NCBI GenBank assembly: GCA_903919975.1
Contig: CAIXKE010000079.1
Span: 1-33,829 of the forward strand
Source of the DNA: Akkermansiaceae bacterium
GTDB lineage: Bacteria > Verrucomicrobiota > Verrucomicrobiia > Verrucomicrobiales > Akkermansiaceae
DNA length: 33,829 bases
Reading direction: 5' to 3'
Below the pieces are notes generated by a model, which did not search any database, was not told the DNA's origin, and saw nothing but the letters and a program-made list of their open reading frames with translations. A program made the translations under genes and the position numbers. Position 1 is the first letter of the stretch; each line of letters begins with the position of its first letter. Of the stretch, positions 25,805 through 33,829 are shown one piece after another.

Positions 25805-26407
25805 ATGGCACTCGATCCAGTTACCCAAGTCTCGGGCCGCGCGGTTTTCATCCCCGGCAATGACATTGATACCGACCGTATCATCCCCGCACGCTTCATG
25901 AAGTGTGTCACCTTCGATGGGCTCGGCGAATTCGCGTTTTACGACGTGCGCTTCGATTCGAATACCGGCGAAAAAACCAATCACCCGCTCAACGATCCGC
26001 GTTTTGCCGGGGCGTCCATACTCGTCGCCGGTGTCAACTTCGGCTGCGGCTCATCACGCGAACACGCTCCGCAATCGCTCAAAAAATATGGATTTACCGG
26101 CGTGATCGCCGAGTCGTTCGCCGAGATCTTCTTCGGAAACTCGACCACGCTCGCCATGCCCTGCGTGATCGCCACCGCTGCGGATGTCGCAACACTGCGC
26201 AGTCTGATCGAAAACGACGCCACCACCACCGTGACCATCGATGTTGAAAATCTCCGCGTCCGGACTTCGTGCGGACTGAGTGTCCCCGTCTCCATGGCGG
26301 ACTCCGCGCGCGAGGCGCTCGTCTCCGGTCGCTGGGATCCAATCCAAGAATTGCTGGATAATGACGCGGCGATCCATGCCAGAGCGCGTGAGTTATACTA
26401 CGTGTGA
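25805..26407 (+). CDS. leuD: 3-isopropylmalate dehydratase small subunit
   Basis: A 200-residue swivelling-domain partner of LeuC, normal length. Diagnostic segments are GNDIDTDRIIPARFMK, FGCGSSREHAP and SFAEIFFGNS. The two genes form one operon with a 27-base spacer. The gene is followed by a nested stem-loop at 26427-26474 and then ccoG, so leucine genes and respiratory genes may be transcribed separately. The ATG has no Shine-Dalgarno. Confidence 0.97.
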   Translation: MALDPVTQVSGRAVFIPGNDIDTDRIIPARFMKCVTFDGLGEFAFYDVRFDSNTGEKTNHPLNDPRFAGASILVAGVNFGCGSSREHAPQSLKKYGFTGVIAESFAEIFFGNSTTLAMPCVIATAADVATLRSLIENDATTTVTIDVENLRVRTSCGLSVPVSMADSAREALVSGRWDPIQELLDNDAAIHARARELYYV

Positions 26408-26426
26408 TTTTGCTTGGCCGAGGACT

Positions 26427-26474
26427 CCGCATTTTTCGCCATAAGCCCTGCGGGGTTTTGCGCAGGGTATGCGG
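26427..26474 (+). other. nested stem-loop between leuD and ccoG
   Basis: Outer arms CCGCAT (26427-26432) and ATGCGG (26469-26474) enclose an inner 7-bp stem CCCTGCG / CGCAGGG (26446-26452, 26461-26467) with an 8-base loop. There is no T run after it, so it is not a standard intrinsic terminator. It could be a processing or factor-assisted termination site, or part of the ccoG leader. Confidence 0.45.
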
Positions 26475-26515
26475 AGCGAGGATGCTGTCATGATGCGAGA
26501 TTCCAGAGCTTCCCC

Positions 26516-27925
26516 ATGGCTGTTTCCAAAAAACCGAATCTCGACTCCGTCACCACGATCAACAATGACGGATCGCGCTATTTCCTGCATCCTGCGGATG
26601 TCAGGGGACCGTGGGTGATCGCACGGCGTGTGGTCGGCGTCGTTCTCATCGCAATCTACATTCTGTTGCCTTGGATTCCAATCAATGGCAGCCCGGCGGT
26701 ATTCCTCGATGTCGAGAACCGGATGTTCCACCTCTTCGGCCTCACCTTGGTGCCACAAGACATGTGGGTGATGTTTTTCGCGGTCAGCGGTCTTGGCTTC
26801 GCCCTGTTTTTCGGCACTTCATTGTTAGGTAGAATCTGGTGCGGATGGGCCTGCCCCTACACGGTGTTTCTGGACCACGTATTCCGCAGGATTGAACGCT
26901 GGATCGAAGGCGACGCCCCCGCCCGTCGGGCTCTCGACAATGCATCGTGGACCTTTGGCAAAATTTTCAAACGAGTCCTCAAGCACTGCATCTATCTCAT
27001 CATCTCCGCCGCAATCGCGCATGTCTTTCTATCCTATTTTGTCTCCCTGAACCGACTCTATGAACTGATGCAAGAGAGTCCGCTGCAGCACGCCACTGCT
27101 TTCGGCATCGTCTCCTTCCTCACGCTTACCCTATGGTTTTGTTTCGGATATTTCCGCGAGCAATTCTGCATCATCATGTGCCCTTACGGACGACTCCAAG
27201 GCGCTCTCACGGATGATGACACCGTCAATGTCGGCTATGACGAGAAACGAGGTGAACCCCGTGGCGCGAAGGGTAAGGCGGAAGGCGATTGCATTGACTG
27301 CCACCGCTGCGTGCAAGTCTGCCCGACTGGTATTGATATCCGCAACGGCCTGCAACTCGAATGCATCGGCTGCACCGCCTGCATCGACGCCTGTGATGAA
27401 ATCATGACCAAGGTCGGACGCCCGAAGGGCTTGATTCGTTATGATTCATTCAATGGTTTTGCTGGAAAAGCCCGGCGTTTTCTCCGGCCACGGATTTATG
27501 CCTATTGCGCATTGGCCACCCTTGGTTTGGGAACTCTCATATTGGTGGCCTCGAATAAGGCAAGACCCTTCAACGCCACGGTATCGAGGGTCGGTGGTGC
27601 TGGATTCTATAGCGATGCCTCCTCGGTGAGAAATATCTATAAGGTGCGGGTGATGAATAAGCGCAACCAAGAGGCCACCGTCACCATACGTCTCGGCAAA
27701 AATTGTCCGCCCGGTTATGAACTGAGCGGAGCCGAGCAGACGTTTACGGTCGGCGCGCTTGATGAATTGTCACGCACCTGTGTGGTAGTCGCTCCGATAA
27801 ATACCTACATTGGCGTCTCGGATATTGTGCTGGAAGTCCACGCCAACCCTGGAGATGTCACTTTGGAAAAAACCGTCCGTTTTCTTGGCCCCAATCCGCA
27901 ATCACTCGAATCCCCGAAACCTTGA
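26516..27925 (+). CDS. ccoG: cytochrome c oxidase accessory protein CcoG (FixG/RdxA)
   Basis: A 469-residue polyferredoxin-type membrane protein needed for assembly of cbb3 oxidase, where it acts in copper reduction. It contains CGWACP (C109, C113), CIIMCPYGRLQG (C218, C222), and two [4Fe-4S] motifs: C259-x2-C262-x2-C265-x3-C269 and C283-x2-C286-x2-C289-x3-C293. Several transmembrane spans precede them. One more helix follows, near residues 325-345, and then an Ig-like periplasmic domain. The start ATG 26516 (MAVSKKPNLDSV) gives a family-length protein. A 46-residue membrane protein and a DsbD_2/UreH-like protein follow. The oxidase genes ccoNOP themselves are not in the window. Confidence 0.95.
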   Translation: MAVSKKPNLDSVTTINNDGSRYFLHPADVRGPWVIARRVVGVVLIAIYILLPWIPINGSPAVFLDVENRMFHLFGLTLVPQDMWVMFFAVSGLGFALFFGTSLLGRIWCGWACPYTVFLDHVFRRIERWIEGDAPARRALDNASWTFGKIFKRVLKHCIYLIISAAIAHVFLSYFVSLNRLYELMQESPLQHATAFGIVSFLTLTLWFCFGYFREQFCIIMCPYGRLQGALTDDDTVNVGYDEKRGEPRGAKGKAEGDCIDCHRCVQVCPTGIDIRNGLQLECIGCTACIDACDEIMTKVGRPKGLIRYDSFNGFAGKARRFLRPRIYAYCALATLGLGTLILVASNKARPFNATVSRVGGAGFYSDASSVRNIYKVRVMNKRNQEATVTIRLGKNCPPGYELSGAEQTFTVGALDELSRTCVVVAPINTYIGVSDIVLEVHANPGDVTLEKTVRFLGPNPQSLESPKP

Positions 27926-27939
27926 ACCCCTGAATCAGA

Positions 27940-28080
27940 ATGAAAACCATCGCCGCATTCATCTCCCGGAATCCATGGATCTATATTGTCTTGGCCTTCG
28001 TGCTCTTGCTCGGAGCGTGGTCCACCCTAATTTCAGTAGCCGTAAAATACGCTCCACAGCAGATCGAAGTCAGGAAATGA
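27940..28080 (+). CDS. 46-aa membrane protein in the cbb3 assembly cluster
   Basis: A 46-residue single-span protein: KTIAAFISRNPW, then a hydrophobic helix (IYIVLAFVLLLGAWSTLIS), then VAVKYAPQQIEVRK. The start is 14 bases after ccoG and its stop is 19 bases before the next gene, so it lies within the operon. The R-N-P-W-x-Y-I-V helix recalls the membrane anchor at the start of FixH/CcoH, which usually occupies this place, but the periplasmic FixH domain is absent. It could be a minimal FixH-like or CcoS-like assembly factor. Confidence 0.65.
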   Translation: MKTIAAFISRNPWIYIVLAFVLLLGAWSTLISVAVKYAPQQIEVRK

Positions 28081-28099
28081 AGTGTGACTTTCCTCCTGT

Positions 28100-28807
28100 A
28101 TGACCACCGTTGCCGCCCTTGTCGCCGGACTCGCCACCAGCCTGCATTGCGCGGGCATGTGCGGGCCAATCGCCTGTGGTTTGGGGACGCTGGCAAAATC
28201 AGAGAGTGAACGCCTCACCGCCGCCTCGCTCTATCATGGGACACGGTTGCTATCCTACGGCATCATCGGCGGAATCTGCGGCACCCTCGGCCAACAACCC
28301 CTCAAATGGTTTTTTGATTCGCCGGCGGTGTTGCTACCCTGGGTGATGGTGCTCGTGTTGCTGATCATGGCCCTCGGCTTGGATAAAAAAGTTCCACGGC
28401 CCGCAATTCTGAATCGCCTCACGGCGCGCGCACGATTCAAAGCCTGCAAGCTCTCCGCTTATGGCGGGGCCACGGCGATGGGATTGCTCACTCCATTCCT
28501 CCCATGTGGGCCGCTTTATCTGGTGTTTGGGGCCGCCTTGTTAGCCGGATCGGCCGCGAAGGGAGCCGAGTTCACGCTCGCATTCGGACTGGGCACGGTG
28601 CCCTTGCTGTGGCTCGCCCAGCACCAGTTCCACCGGATACGTGCGGCGCTGACTCCTCTTGCCATGAACCGTCTGCGGCGCGGACTCGCTTTGGTCACGG
28701 CATTGATACTCGCGTGGCGTCTCCACGGCACGGTTCCACCGGAGTTTTACGGGCGGGAAAACAAACCTCTTCCTGCCACTGAGGAACTTCCTTCGTGTTG
28801 TCATTGA
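28100..28807 (+). CDS. sulfite exporter TauE/SafE-type (DsbD_2/UreH-like) membrane protein
   Basis: A 235-residue membrane protein of about six spans. The N terminus reads SLHCAGMCGP with His16, Cys17 and Cys21, and a second motif PFLPCGPLY lies near residue 140. Both are typical of the DsbD_2/UreH-like transmembrane family found beside ccoG/ccoI/ccoS. The C terminus ends S-C-C-H, a possible extra metal site. Family knowledge ties relatives to copper delivery or thiol transfer for cbb3 oxidase maturation. The neighbour ccoG supports that role. Also annotated as 'sulfite exporter TauE/SafE family', a label that need not reflect its function. Confidence 0.85.
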   Translation: MTTVAALVAGLATSLHCAGMCGPIACGLGTLAKSESERLTAASLYHGTRLLSYGIIGGICGTLGQQPLKWFFDSPAVLLPWVMVLVLLIMALGLDKKVPRPAILNRLTARARFKACKLSAYGGATAMGLLTPFLPCGPLYLVFGAALLAGSAAKGAEFTLAFGLGTVPLLWLAQHQFHRIRAALTPLAMNRLRRGLALVTALILAWRLHGTVPPEFYGRENKPLPATEELPSCCH

Positions 28808-28928
28808 TCCCACGGACGTTGCTCTACTTAGGTCGATCATTCGCTGCCGGATCGAATCCAAGACGGGATCGAGTTTGATGCATTTTCGCGGAAATTGATT
28901 CGCGGCAGCCATAGTAAATGGCTAAAAC

Positions 28929-30365
28929 ATGACCGCAAGCATGTCCAAACCGGGAACCAGTCTAGAAGCGATTGAGCGGGGAGCCGCCGAAGTCGAACTG
29001 GGCGGACGTTTGGCCGGACTTTCTCTTCCACGGCAAGTGTTGGTCCTAGCACTCTGGCCGCTCTTGGAGCAGATACTCGCGTTTTTCGTAGGTATGACGG
29101 ATCTGTTGATTTCCGGGCGGATGGCGGAGGGAGCGGAGCGTGTGGCGGTGTTGGATGCAATGGGTTTGGGCGGATACGTCGGGTGGTTTTTCAACATCCT
29201 GCAAGGAGCGGTGGCCACCGGTGTGATGGCCTTGGTTTCACGCGCCACGGGCGGACGCGACCGCAAACTCGCAAATCGCGCGTTAGGTCAAGGGCTGTGG
29301 TTAGGAATCACTGCGGGATTCGGTTCGCTGATTATCCTGCAAGCCGGAATTCCGCTGCTCATCCACTGGATCGGGCTAAGTCCGGCGGCTGCGGAACAAG
29401 CGGAAATTTACCTGCGCATCCTAGCGATTTCCGGGCCGTTCAGCGGTGCCTTGTTCGCTGTGAATGCAGGCCTCCGTGGCTCGGGCGATACCCGAACGCC
29501 TTTTCTAGCAATGATCGTGGTCAACGTGGTGAACATGACGTTGAGCTGGATCTTTGTGTTCTCTTCATCGCCGCTGGGAGGGCATGGCGTGGCTGGCATC
29601 GCGGGAGGAACGGTGATCGGTTGGATCGCCGGCTTGATGACTTCCTTGCTGTTAGTGGGACATGGAAAAAAGGATGGATTGCACTGGAACCGCAAAGACC
29701 TGCGTCCGGACGGAGTGACGATGGGACGCATCTTGCGGGTTGGCATGCCTCAGGCGCTGGAAATCGCTGGAATGTGGATGATCCATGCGTTCGGCATCCG
29801 GGTGATCGCCGGCTTGCGCGATGAGGGAGCTCTAGGAGCGCATATTCTGGCGATCCGTGTGGAATCGATGAGTTTTCTGCCAGGCTTCGCCATCGCCACC
29901 GCAGCGGCGGCCCTAGCAGGTCAATACCTCGGCGCGCAATCGCGCGATATGACGGTGAAGGCGGTGCGCCTCTGTTGGAAATCCGCAGTCGTGGTCATGA
30001 GCATGATGGGGATTTTCTTCGTTTTCGGACGGGAAATGCTGATCGGTTGGATGGCTCCCGACAGTGAATTGCATCTGCACCTAGCAGAACCGTTGCTGGT
30101 GGTCTGCGCTCTCACCCAGCCTTTTTTCGCAACCTGTATCATTTTAAAAACCTCCATGCGCGGCGCGGGAGCGACACCCATTGTGATGCGCTGGTCCTTC
30201 GGCAGCATGCTTTTCTACCGGGTGTTGCTGCTATGGATGCTGCAGCACTTCACACAAGTCACACTCACAGGCGTGTGGATTGTTTTCGGCCTCGATCTTG
30301 TAACCCAAGCGGCGATTTTCTCGCGCCTCCATTTTAAAGAAAAATGGCTGGACGCACAGGTTTGA
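28929..30365 (+). CDS. MATE family efflux transporter
   Basis: A 478-residue transporter with 12 predicted spans in two MatE halves. Visible family segments are ALWPLLEQILAFFVGMTDLL, ALVSRATGGRD, NAGLRGSGDTRTP and, in the second half, IVMRWSFGSMLFYRV after LKTSMRGAGATP. Such proteins export cationic drugs, metabolites or lipid-like compounds by Na+ or H+ antiport. The first 30 residues are a polar N-terminal extension. An ATG 12 bases downstream is an alternative start. It stands alone after the cbb3 assembly cluster, with an ATP-grasp pseudogene behind it on the opposite strand. Confidence 0.9.
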   Translation: MTASMSKPGTSLEAIERGAAEVELGGRLAGLSLPRQVLVLALWPLLEQILAFFVGMTDLLISGRMAEGAERVAVLDAMGLGGYVGWFFNILQGAVATGVMALVSRATGGRDRKLANRALGQGLWLGITAGFGSLIILQAGIPLLIHWIGLSPAAAEQAEIYLRILAISGPFSGALFAVNAGLRGSGDTRTPFLAMIVVNVVNMTLSWIFVFSSSPLGGHGVAGIAGGTVIGWIAGLMTSLLLVGHGKKDGLHWNRKDLRPDGVTMGRILRVGMPQALEIAGMWMIHAFGIRVIAGLRDEGALGAHILAIRVESMSFLPGFAIATAAAALAGQYLGAQSRDMTVKAVRLCWKSAVVVMSMMGIFFVFGREMLIGWMAPDSELHLHLAEPLLVVCALTQPFFATCIILKTSMRGAGATPIVMRWSFGSMLFYRVLLLWMLQHFTQVTLTGVWIVFGLDLVTQAAIFSRLHFKEKWLDAQV

Positions 30366-30893
30366 GCAACTCCGCCCGTTAGTTTGGCCGCAAAGCACGC
30401 TTTTAAAAATGCGATCTTGTCGGTGTGCCCCTCGCCAGGTTGGGATGCGTGGAGTTCTACCACGGGCTCCAATCGCCGCAACAAGCCAACCCCGTTGGCC
30501 ATCTGAATCGCAAGACCGGGTCCAGCGTTCACTTGGATCATAAGCGGGCCGAGGGTTTCATCGATCATCAAGTCCACTCCAAGATATTCGAGTCCGGTCA
30601 TTTTCTGGCAGATCACCGCAATATCGAGAATCCTATCTCATTCCGGCATTTGAATACCGATTAATTCGACTCCCAAATCCGGGTGACGGGTGAGAGGCAT
30701 GCCGTAGTGCACCGCGCGAATGGTCCTGCCCGTCGCGAGATCGATACCGATGACGAGCACTCCCTTCCCCCCGGAACCGCATGACGGCTTGATCACAAAA
30801 GCCTAGCGACCCCGCAAGGCCTCCTCCTATTTCGCGGTATCACGGGGCGATCGGATCACCGCATAAGTCTCAGGCACGGATAACCCCTCGGCC
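30366..30893 (-). pseudogene. alpha-L-glutamate ligase-like ATP-grasp protein, decayed
   Basis: Minus-strand pieces align with the RimK-related ligase family (TIGR02291-type). They are LSVPETYAVIRSP, then FVIKPSCGSGGKGVLVIG, then GIDLATGRTIRAVHYGMPLT, and in another frame QKMTGLEYLGVDLMIDE with VNAGPGLAIQMANGVGLLRR. Two in-frame TAG codons (30827-30829 and 30803-30805), a TGA at 30638-30640 and a frame change just after it break the reading. Some 70-80 residues of the central domain between GVLVIG and GIDLATG are missing, and Asn/Arg of the usual NARPG reads NAGPG. There is no stop at the expected end before it runs into the MATE gene. Confidence 0.8.
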
Positions 30894-31090
30894 CCCGCCG
30901 GGCCCTGATCTGCAATTTGTCTTTCTCTGCGGATTTATCGGTGGCGGCCGCAGGCTTGCCTTCCTTCGGCGGTGTGGAGGGCTTCTCCAATTCACCAATC
31001 TCAGCCCGGGGTTTTGCCGGTTCCTTGTCAGCCTGCACCAACCCCGCAGAACAACTATCGCCGCAGACAGCAGAATACATTGGCAGCAGG
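30894..31090 (-). pseudogene. exported-protein fragment upstream of the ATP-grasp relic
   Basis: A minus-strand frame with a hydrophobic start (LLPMYSAV, possibly frameshifted) followed by a Lys/Pro/Glu-rich linker: DKEPAKPRAEIGELEK, then PSTPPKEGKPAAATDKSAEK and DKLQIRAR. It runs directly into the ATP-grasp pseudogene. In intact loci of this type an ATP-dependent zinc protease (RimB-like) and a 7TM protein precede the ligase. The IGELE/LQIRAR pair could be the N terminus of such a protease fused to the ligase by deletion. This is inference from position and a very short match. Confidence 0.3.
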
Positions 31091-31278
31091 AAATGAAGAA
31101 TTTGAATACGCTAACGCAGGCAGACTATCAGCACCGAAATTACCCGAATGCAACGGCAAACCCGATTGGACACGCGACATCACATCTATAGAATCCAAGC
31201 CCTCAATTTCCACACTCCCAGTCTTGGATCGGGAATTCCAGCTTGGCACCACTCGGTTTCTACCCAAGAATCACATTC

Positions 31279-32067
31279 ATGCAGACCGCCTCATTTCTCA
31301 AAGACCTTTTCGACCTCTCTGGAAAAACAGCCGTCATCATCGGCGGGACCGGTGAATTATGCGGCACGATGGCCGTCGGACTCGCCCGCGCAGGCGCCGA
31401 AGTCGTGCTCGGCGGTCGCATTCCCGAAAAAGCCGAAAAACGCCTCGCTGAAATCGAAAGCTACGGCGGCAAAGGATATTTCGTGCCTGTCGATGTCACC
31501 TCGCGGGAGTCGCTCCAACACCTGCTTGATACCGTGCTCGAACGCTCCGGCCAAGTGGACATCCTCATCAATGGCGCAGGCACCAACTCCCCCACCCCGT
31601 TTCTTGAAATCCCGGAAGAAGAATATCAGCGCATCATCGACACCAACCTCAGCGCGGTTTTCCGCGCCTGTCAGGTTTTCGGCAGTTATTTCATCGAAGA
31701 ATCCCGCGCCGCCTCGATTATCAATCTCGGCTCAATCTCCGGCCTCACCCCCCTCTCTCGCGTCTTCACCTATTCGCTCTCTAAGGCCGCCGTCCACAAT
31801 CTCACTCGCAACCTCGCCCGCGAATGGGGTGACAAGGACATCCGCGTCAACACCCTCGTCCCAGGTTTCTTCCCCGCCGAACAAAACCGCAAGATCCTCG
31901 ACGAATCCCGCGTGCTCGACATCCTCCGCCAAACCCCCGCATCCCGCTTCGGCAACGCCGACGAACTCATCGGTGCCACTCTCCTCCTCGCCTCTGCCAA
32001 AGCCGGATCCTTCATCACCGGCATCGAAATGATCGTCGATGGCGGATTTAACGCGATGACGATCTGA
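31279..32067 (+). CDS. SDR family oxidoreductase (D-mannonate oxidoreductase-like)
   Basis: A 262-residue classical short-chain dehydrogenase. The cofactor loop reads [10 protein letters not shown] (residues 20-29) and lacks the third Gly of TGxxxGxG, a variant I associate with D-mannonate oxidoreductase-like SDRs. NGAGTN follows near residue 99, INLGS with the catalytic Ser region, and Tyr165/Lys169 in YSLSKAA. The C terminus ends [12 protein letters not shown] as is usual. The NAD(P)-dependent substrate is probably a sugar acid, not proven. The start at 31279 is preferred over a start 12 codons upstream. It is followed by secA after 109 bases. Confidence 0.85.
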   Translation: MQTASFLKDLFDLSGKTAVIIGGTGELCGTMAVGLARAGAEVVLGGRIPEKAEKRLAEIESYGGKGYFVPVDVTSRESLQHLLDTVLERSGQVDILINGAGTNSPTPFLEIPEEEYQRIIDTNLSAVFRACQVFGSYFIEESRAASIINLGSISGLTPLSRVFTYSLSKAAVHNLTRNLAREWGDKDIRVNTLVPGFFPAEQNRKILDESRVLDILRQTPASRFGNADELIGATLLLASAKAGSFITGIEMIVDGGFNAMTI

Positions 32068-32146
32068 GCAATCCCGGGGCTCCGCCGGAGAATCGGCGAA
32101 GCCTAGCGCTTGCACCCGCGTAAATGCCAGTGTATTGCCTCCGCCC

Positions 32147-32160
32147 GGCGGGTTCCCGCC
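32147..32160. other. GC palindrome just upstream of secA
   Basis: GGCGGG-TT-CCCGCC, a perfect 6-bp inverted repeat ending 16 bases before the secA ATG. It lies where a ribosome site would be expected in other bacteria. Such GC palindromes are also common intergenic repeats, so a regulatory role is only a possibility. Confidence 0.35.
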
Positions 32161-32176
32161 CTACCCTATCTTTCAA

Positions 32177-33829
32177 ATGATCAAGTGGATCCTCCAAAAA
32201 ATCGTCGGCAGTAAAAACCAGCGCGAAGTGCGCCGCATCCGCCCGACGGTCGCCCGCATCTGTGAAATCGAAGAAACACTCCAACGAGAGCCCGAGGAGA
32301 AAATCCGCGAAATGACCCACAATTGGCAGGCATTCTTCGCCCGCTACCACGCACTCGACGCCCCCGCGAAACCACTCATCGAACTCATGACGGCGGATGA
32401 ACTCCGCAACACCGCCGAGTCCATCGAAACTCGCCTCGCGCCCCTCCGCGATGAATTCTCCTCGTTGCCAGCGCAAGTCCTACCCACCCCGGACTCGATC
32501 GACGCCGCCAAGACCGCCTTCCACGAAGCCGAGGCGGAATTCCCAAAATTCCGCGCCAAACACCTCGAACGCATCCTTCCCGAAGCCTACGCCGTCGTCA
32601 AAAACGCCGCCCGTCGCATGTGCGGCACCACCATCACCGTCAACGACCACCCACTCCTCTGGGAAATGGTCCACTTCGACGTCCAACTCATCGGCGGCAT
32701 CGCCCTCCACCGCGGCATGATCGCCGAAATGCAAACCGGCGAAGGCAAAACCCTCGTCGCAACCCTGCCAGTTTACCTCAACGCCCTGACCGGACTCGGC
32801 GTTCACCTCGTCACCGTCAATGATTACCTCGCCCGCCGCGATGCCGACTGGATGGGCGCTCTCTATCGCTTCCTCGGCCTCACCGTCGGCTGCATTCAAA
32901 ACCAAATGCCACCATGGGAACGCCGCGCCGAATACGCCTGCGACATCACCTACGGAACCAATGCCGAATTCGGCTTCGACTACCTCCGCGACAATGGCAT
33001 GGCCTCCACCAAGGACGAGCAAGTCCAACGCGGCCACTACCTCACTATCATCGACGAAGTGGACTCGATCCTCATCGATGAAGCCCGCACACCACTGATC
33101 ATTTCCGGCCCGTCTTCCCACAGCTCGCATCAATACGATAAGTATAAACCACTCGTCGAACAACTCGTAAAACGCCAGACCCAACTCTGCAACGACGTCG
33201 CCACCGAAGCTAAAAATCTGCTAGAATCCGGCGATAAAGATAGCGCCGGCCGCGCCCTCTTCAAACTCAAACTCGGCCAACCGCGCAACCGCCAACTCAT
33301 GCGCTTCATGGAGGAACCGGACATGCGTCGCCTCCTCGAAAAAGCCGAACTCTCATTCCACCAAGACGCCCAGAAAAAGGAACTCTTCGAAATGAAGGAA
33401 GAGCTCTATTTCGTCATCGATGAAAAAGGCCACGACTCAGACTTGATGGAAATGGGCCGCGAATACCTCTCTCCCGGTGACCCGGAATCCTTCACTCTCC
33501 CCGACCTCGGCACTCTCTACGCGGACATCGATACCAACCGCGATCTCACCGACGAACAGAAAATCGCCGCCAAGGACGCACTCCAGGTCCGCATGGATTC
33601 GCAGGCGGAAAAAATCCACAATATCTCACAACTCCTCAAAGCCTACTGCGTCTTCGAAAAGGACGTGCAATACGTCGTCAAGGACGACAAGGTCATCATC
33701 GTCGATGAAAACACCGGTCGCGAAATGGCCGGCCGCCGCTGGTCGGACGGTCTCCACCAAGCCGTCGAAGCCAAGGAAGGCGTCTCCATCGAGAAGGAAA
33801 CCCAGACCTTCGCCACCATCACCATCCAG
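32177..33829 (+). CDS. secA: preprotein translocase ATPase SecA, 5' part
   Basis: The first 551 codons of secA, open to the right edge. Start [20 protein letters not shown] is typical. [14 protein letters not shown] carries the Walker A Lys191; [33 protein letters not shown] and [21 protein letters not shown] follow. [20 protein letters not shown] closes the preprotein cross-linking region. In E. coli the Walker A Lys is residue 108, so about 80 residues are inserted before it (around 50-160, including [20 protein letters not shown]). The region between IISGP and VIIVDENTG is about 85 residues longer than in E. coli. Both enlargements occur in other Bacteroidetes/PVC-type SecAs. The ATPase should be functional. 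The ATG has no Shine-Dalgarno. Confidence 0.97.
   Translation, partial: MIKWILQKIVGSKNQREVRRIRPTVARICEIEETLQREPEEKIREMTHNWQAFFARYHALDAPAKPLIELMTADELRNTAESIETRLAPLRDEFSSLPAQVLPTPDSIDAAKTAFHEAEAEFPKFRAKHLERILPEAYAVVKNAARRMCGTTITVNDHPLLWEMVHFDVQLIGGIALHRGMIAEMQTGEGKTLVATLPVYLNALTGLGVHLVTVNDYLARRDADWMGALYRFLGLTVGCIQNQMPPWERRAEYACDITYGTNAEFGFDYLRDNGMASTKDEQVQRGHYLTIIDEVDSILIDEARTPLIISGPSSHSSHQYDKYKPLVEQLVKRQTQLCNDVATEAKNLLESGDKDSAGRALFKLKLGQPRNRQLMRFMEEPDMRRLLEKAELSFHQDAQKKELFEMKEELYFVIDEKGHDSDLMEMGREYLSPGDPESFTLPDLGTLYADIDTNRDLTDEQKIAAKDALQVRMDSQAEKIHNISQLLKAYCVFEKDVQYVVKDDKVIIVDENTGREMAGRRWSDGLHQAVEAKEGVSIEKETQTFATITIQ

Noticed and set aside
31148-32032. A 294-codon open frame overlapping the SDR gene
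   Set aside because: It is the shadow of the SDR gene in another frame: Ser/Pro/Lys-rich low-complexity product with no family signal, while the SDR frame has all motifs.
1-33829. CRISPR arrays, rRNA and tRNA genes
   Set aside because: No regularly spaced repeats, no rRNA-like sequence and no convincing cloverleaf were found by eye; a tRNAscan or Infernal run would settle the tRNA and ncRNA question.

Overview
The window looks like a chromosomal segment of a Verrucomicrobiota bacterium, most likely Verrucomicrobiae. This is inferred from the mix of features: moderately high GC, almost no Shine-Dalgarno sequences, a Gram-negative envelope gene (LptF/LptG family), a formylglycine-type sulfatase, lineage-type secreted proteins and a SecA with long insertions. 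No rRNA, tRNA or CRISPR array was seen. Most genes are housekeeping or metabolic. They are separated by short, gene-poor scars that hold decayed insertion sequences and gene fragments.

Left part (1-6.4 kb). A frameshifted IS91-type transposase runs off the left edge. Next is a two-gene operon with a 4-bp overlap: a CoA-transferase/acetyl-CoA hydrolase-like protein fused to a Pat-like GNAT acetyltransferase, followed by a class II HDAC-family (AcuC-like) deacetylase. This pair reads as a protein acetylation/deacetylation switch and is the most interesting system in the window. On the minus strand follow a CPXCG zinc-ribbon protein, an exported protein of unknown function, an M42 metallopeptidase and a RelE/ParE-type toxin-antitoxin pair.

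Middle (6.5-18 kb). The replicative polymerase gene dnaE is followed by a broken IS630 transposase abutting the stump of an exported protein, a sulfatase, an inverted repeat and an AraC-family remnant. Then come rpsU (bS21) with a clear terminator, a membrane fatty-acid desaturase with an extra helical tail, an LptF/LptG-family permease and a SulP anion transporter with a STAS domain.

Right part (18-33.8 kb). A minus-strand run reads large lipoprotein, trmO, dapA, class V aminotransferase. On the plus strand are two very small lipoprotein genes, a small membrane protein, leuC-leuD (leucine biosynthesis), a cbb3-oxidase assembly cluster (ccoG, a 46-residue membrane protein and a DsbD_2/UreH-like Cys-rich membrane protein) and a MATE exporter. 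A graveyard of an ATP-grasp ligase locus follows, then an SDR oxidoreductase and the first 551 codons of secA, cut by the right edge.

Both named biosynthetic genes (dapA, leuCD) and the respiratory assembly genes look intact. The mobile elements all look inactive.
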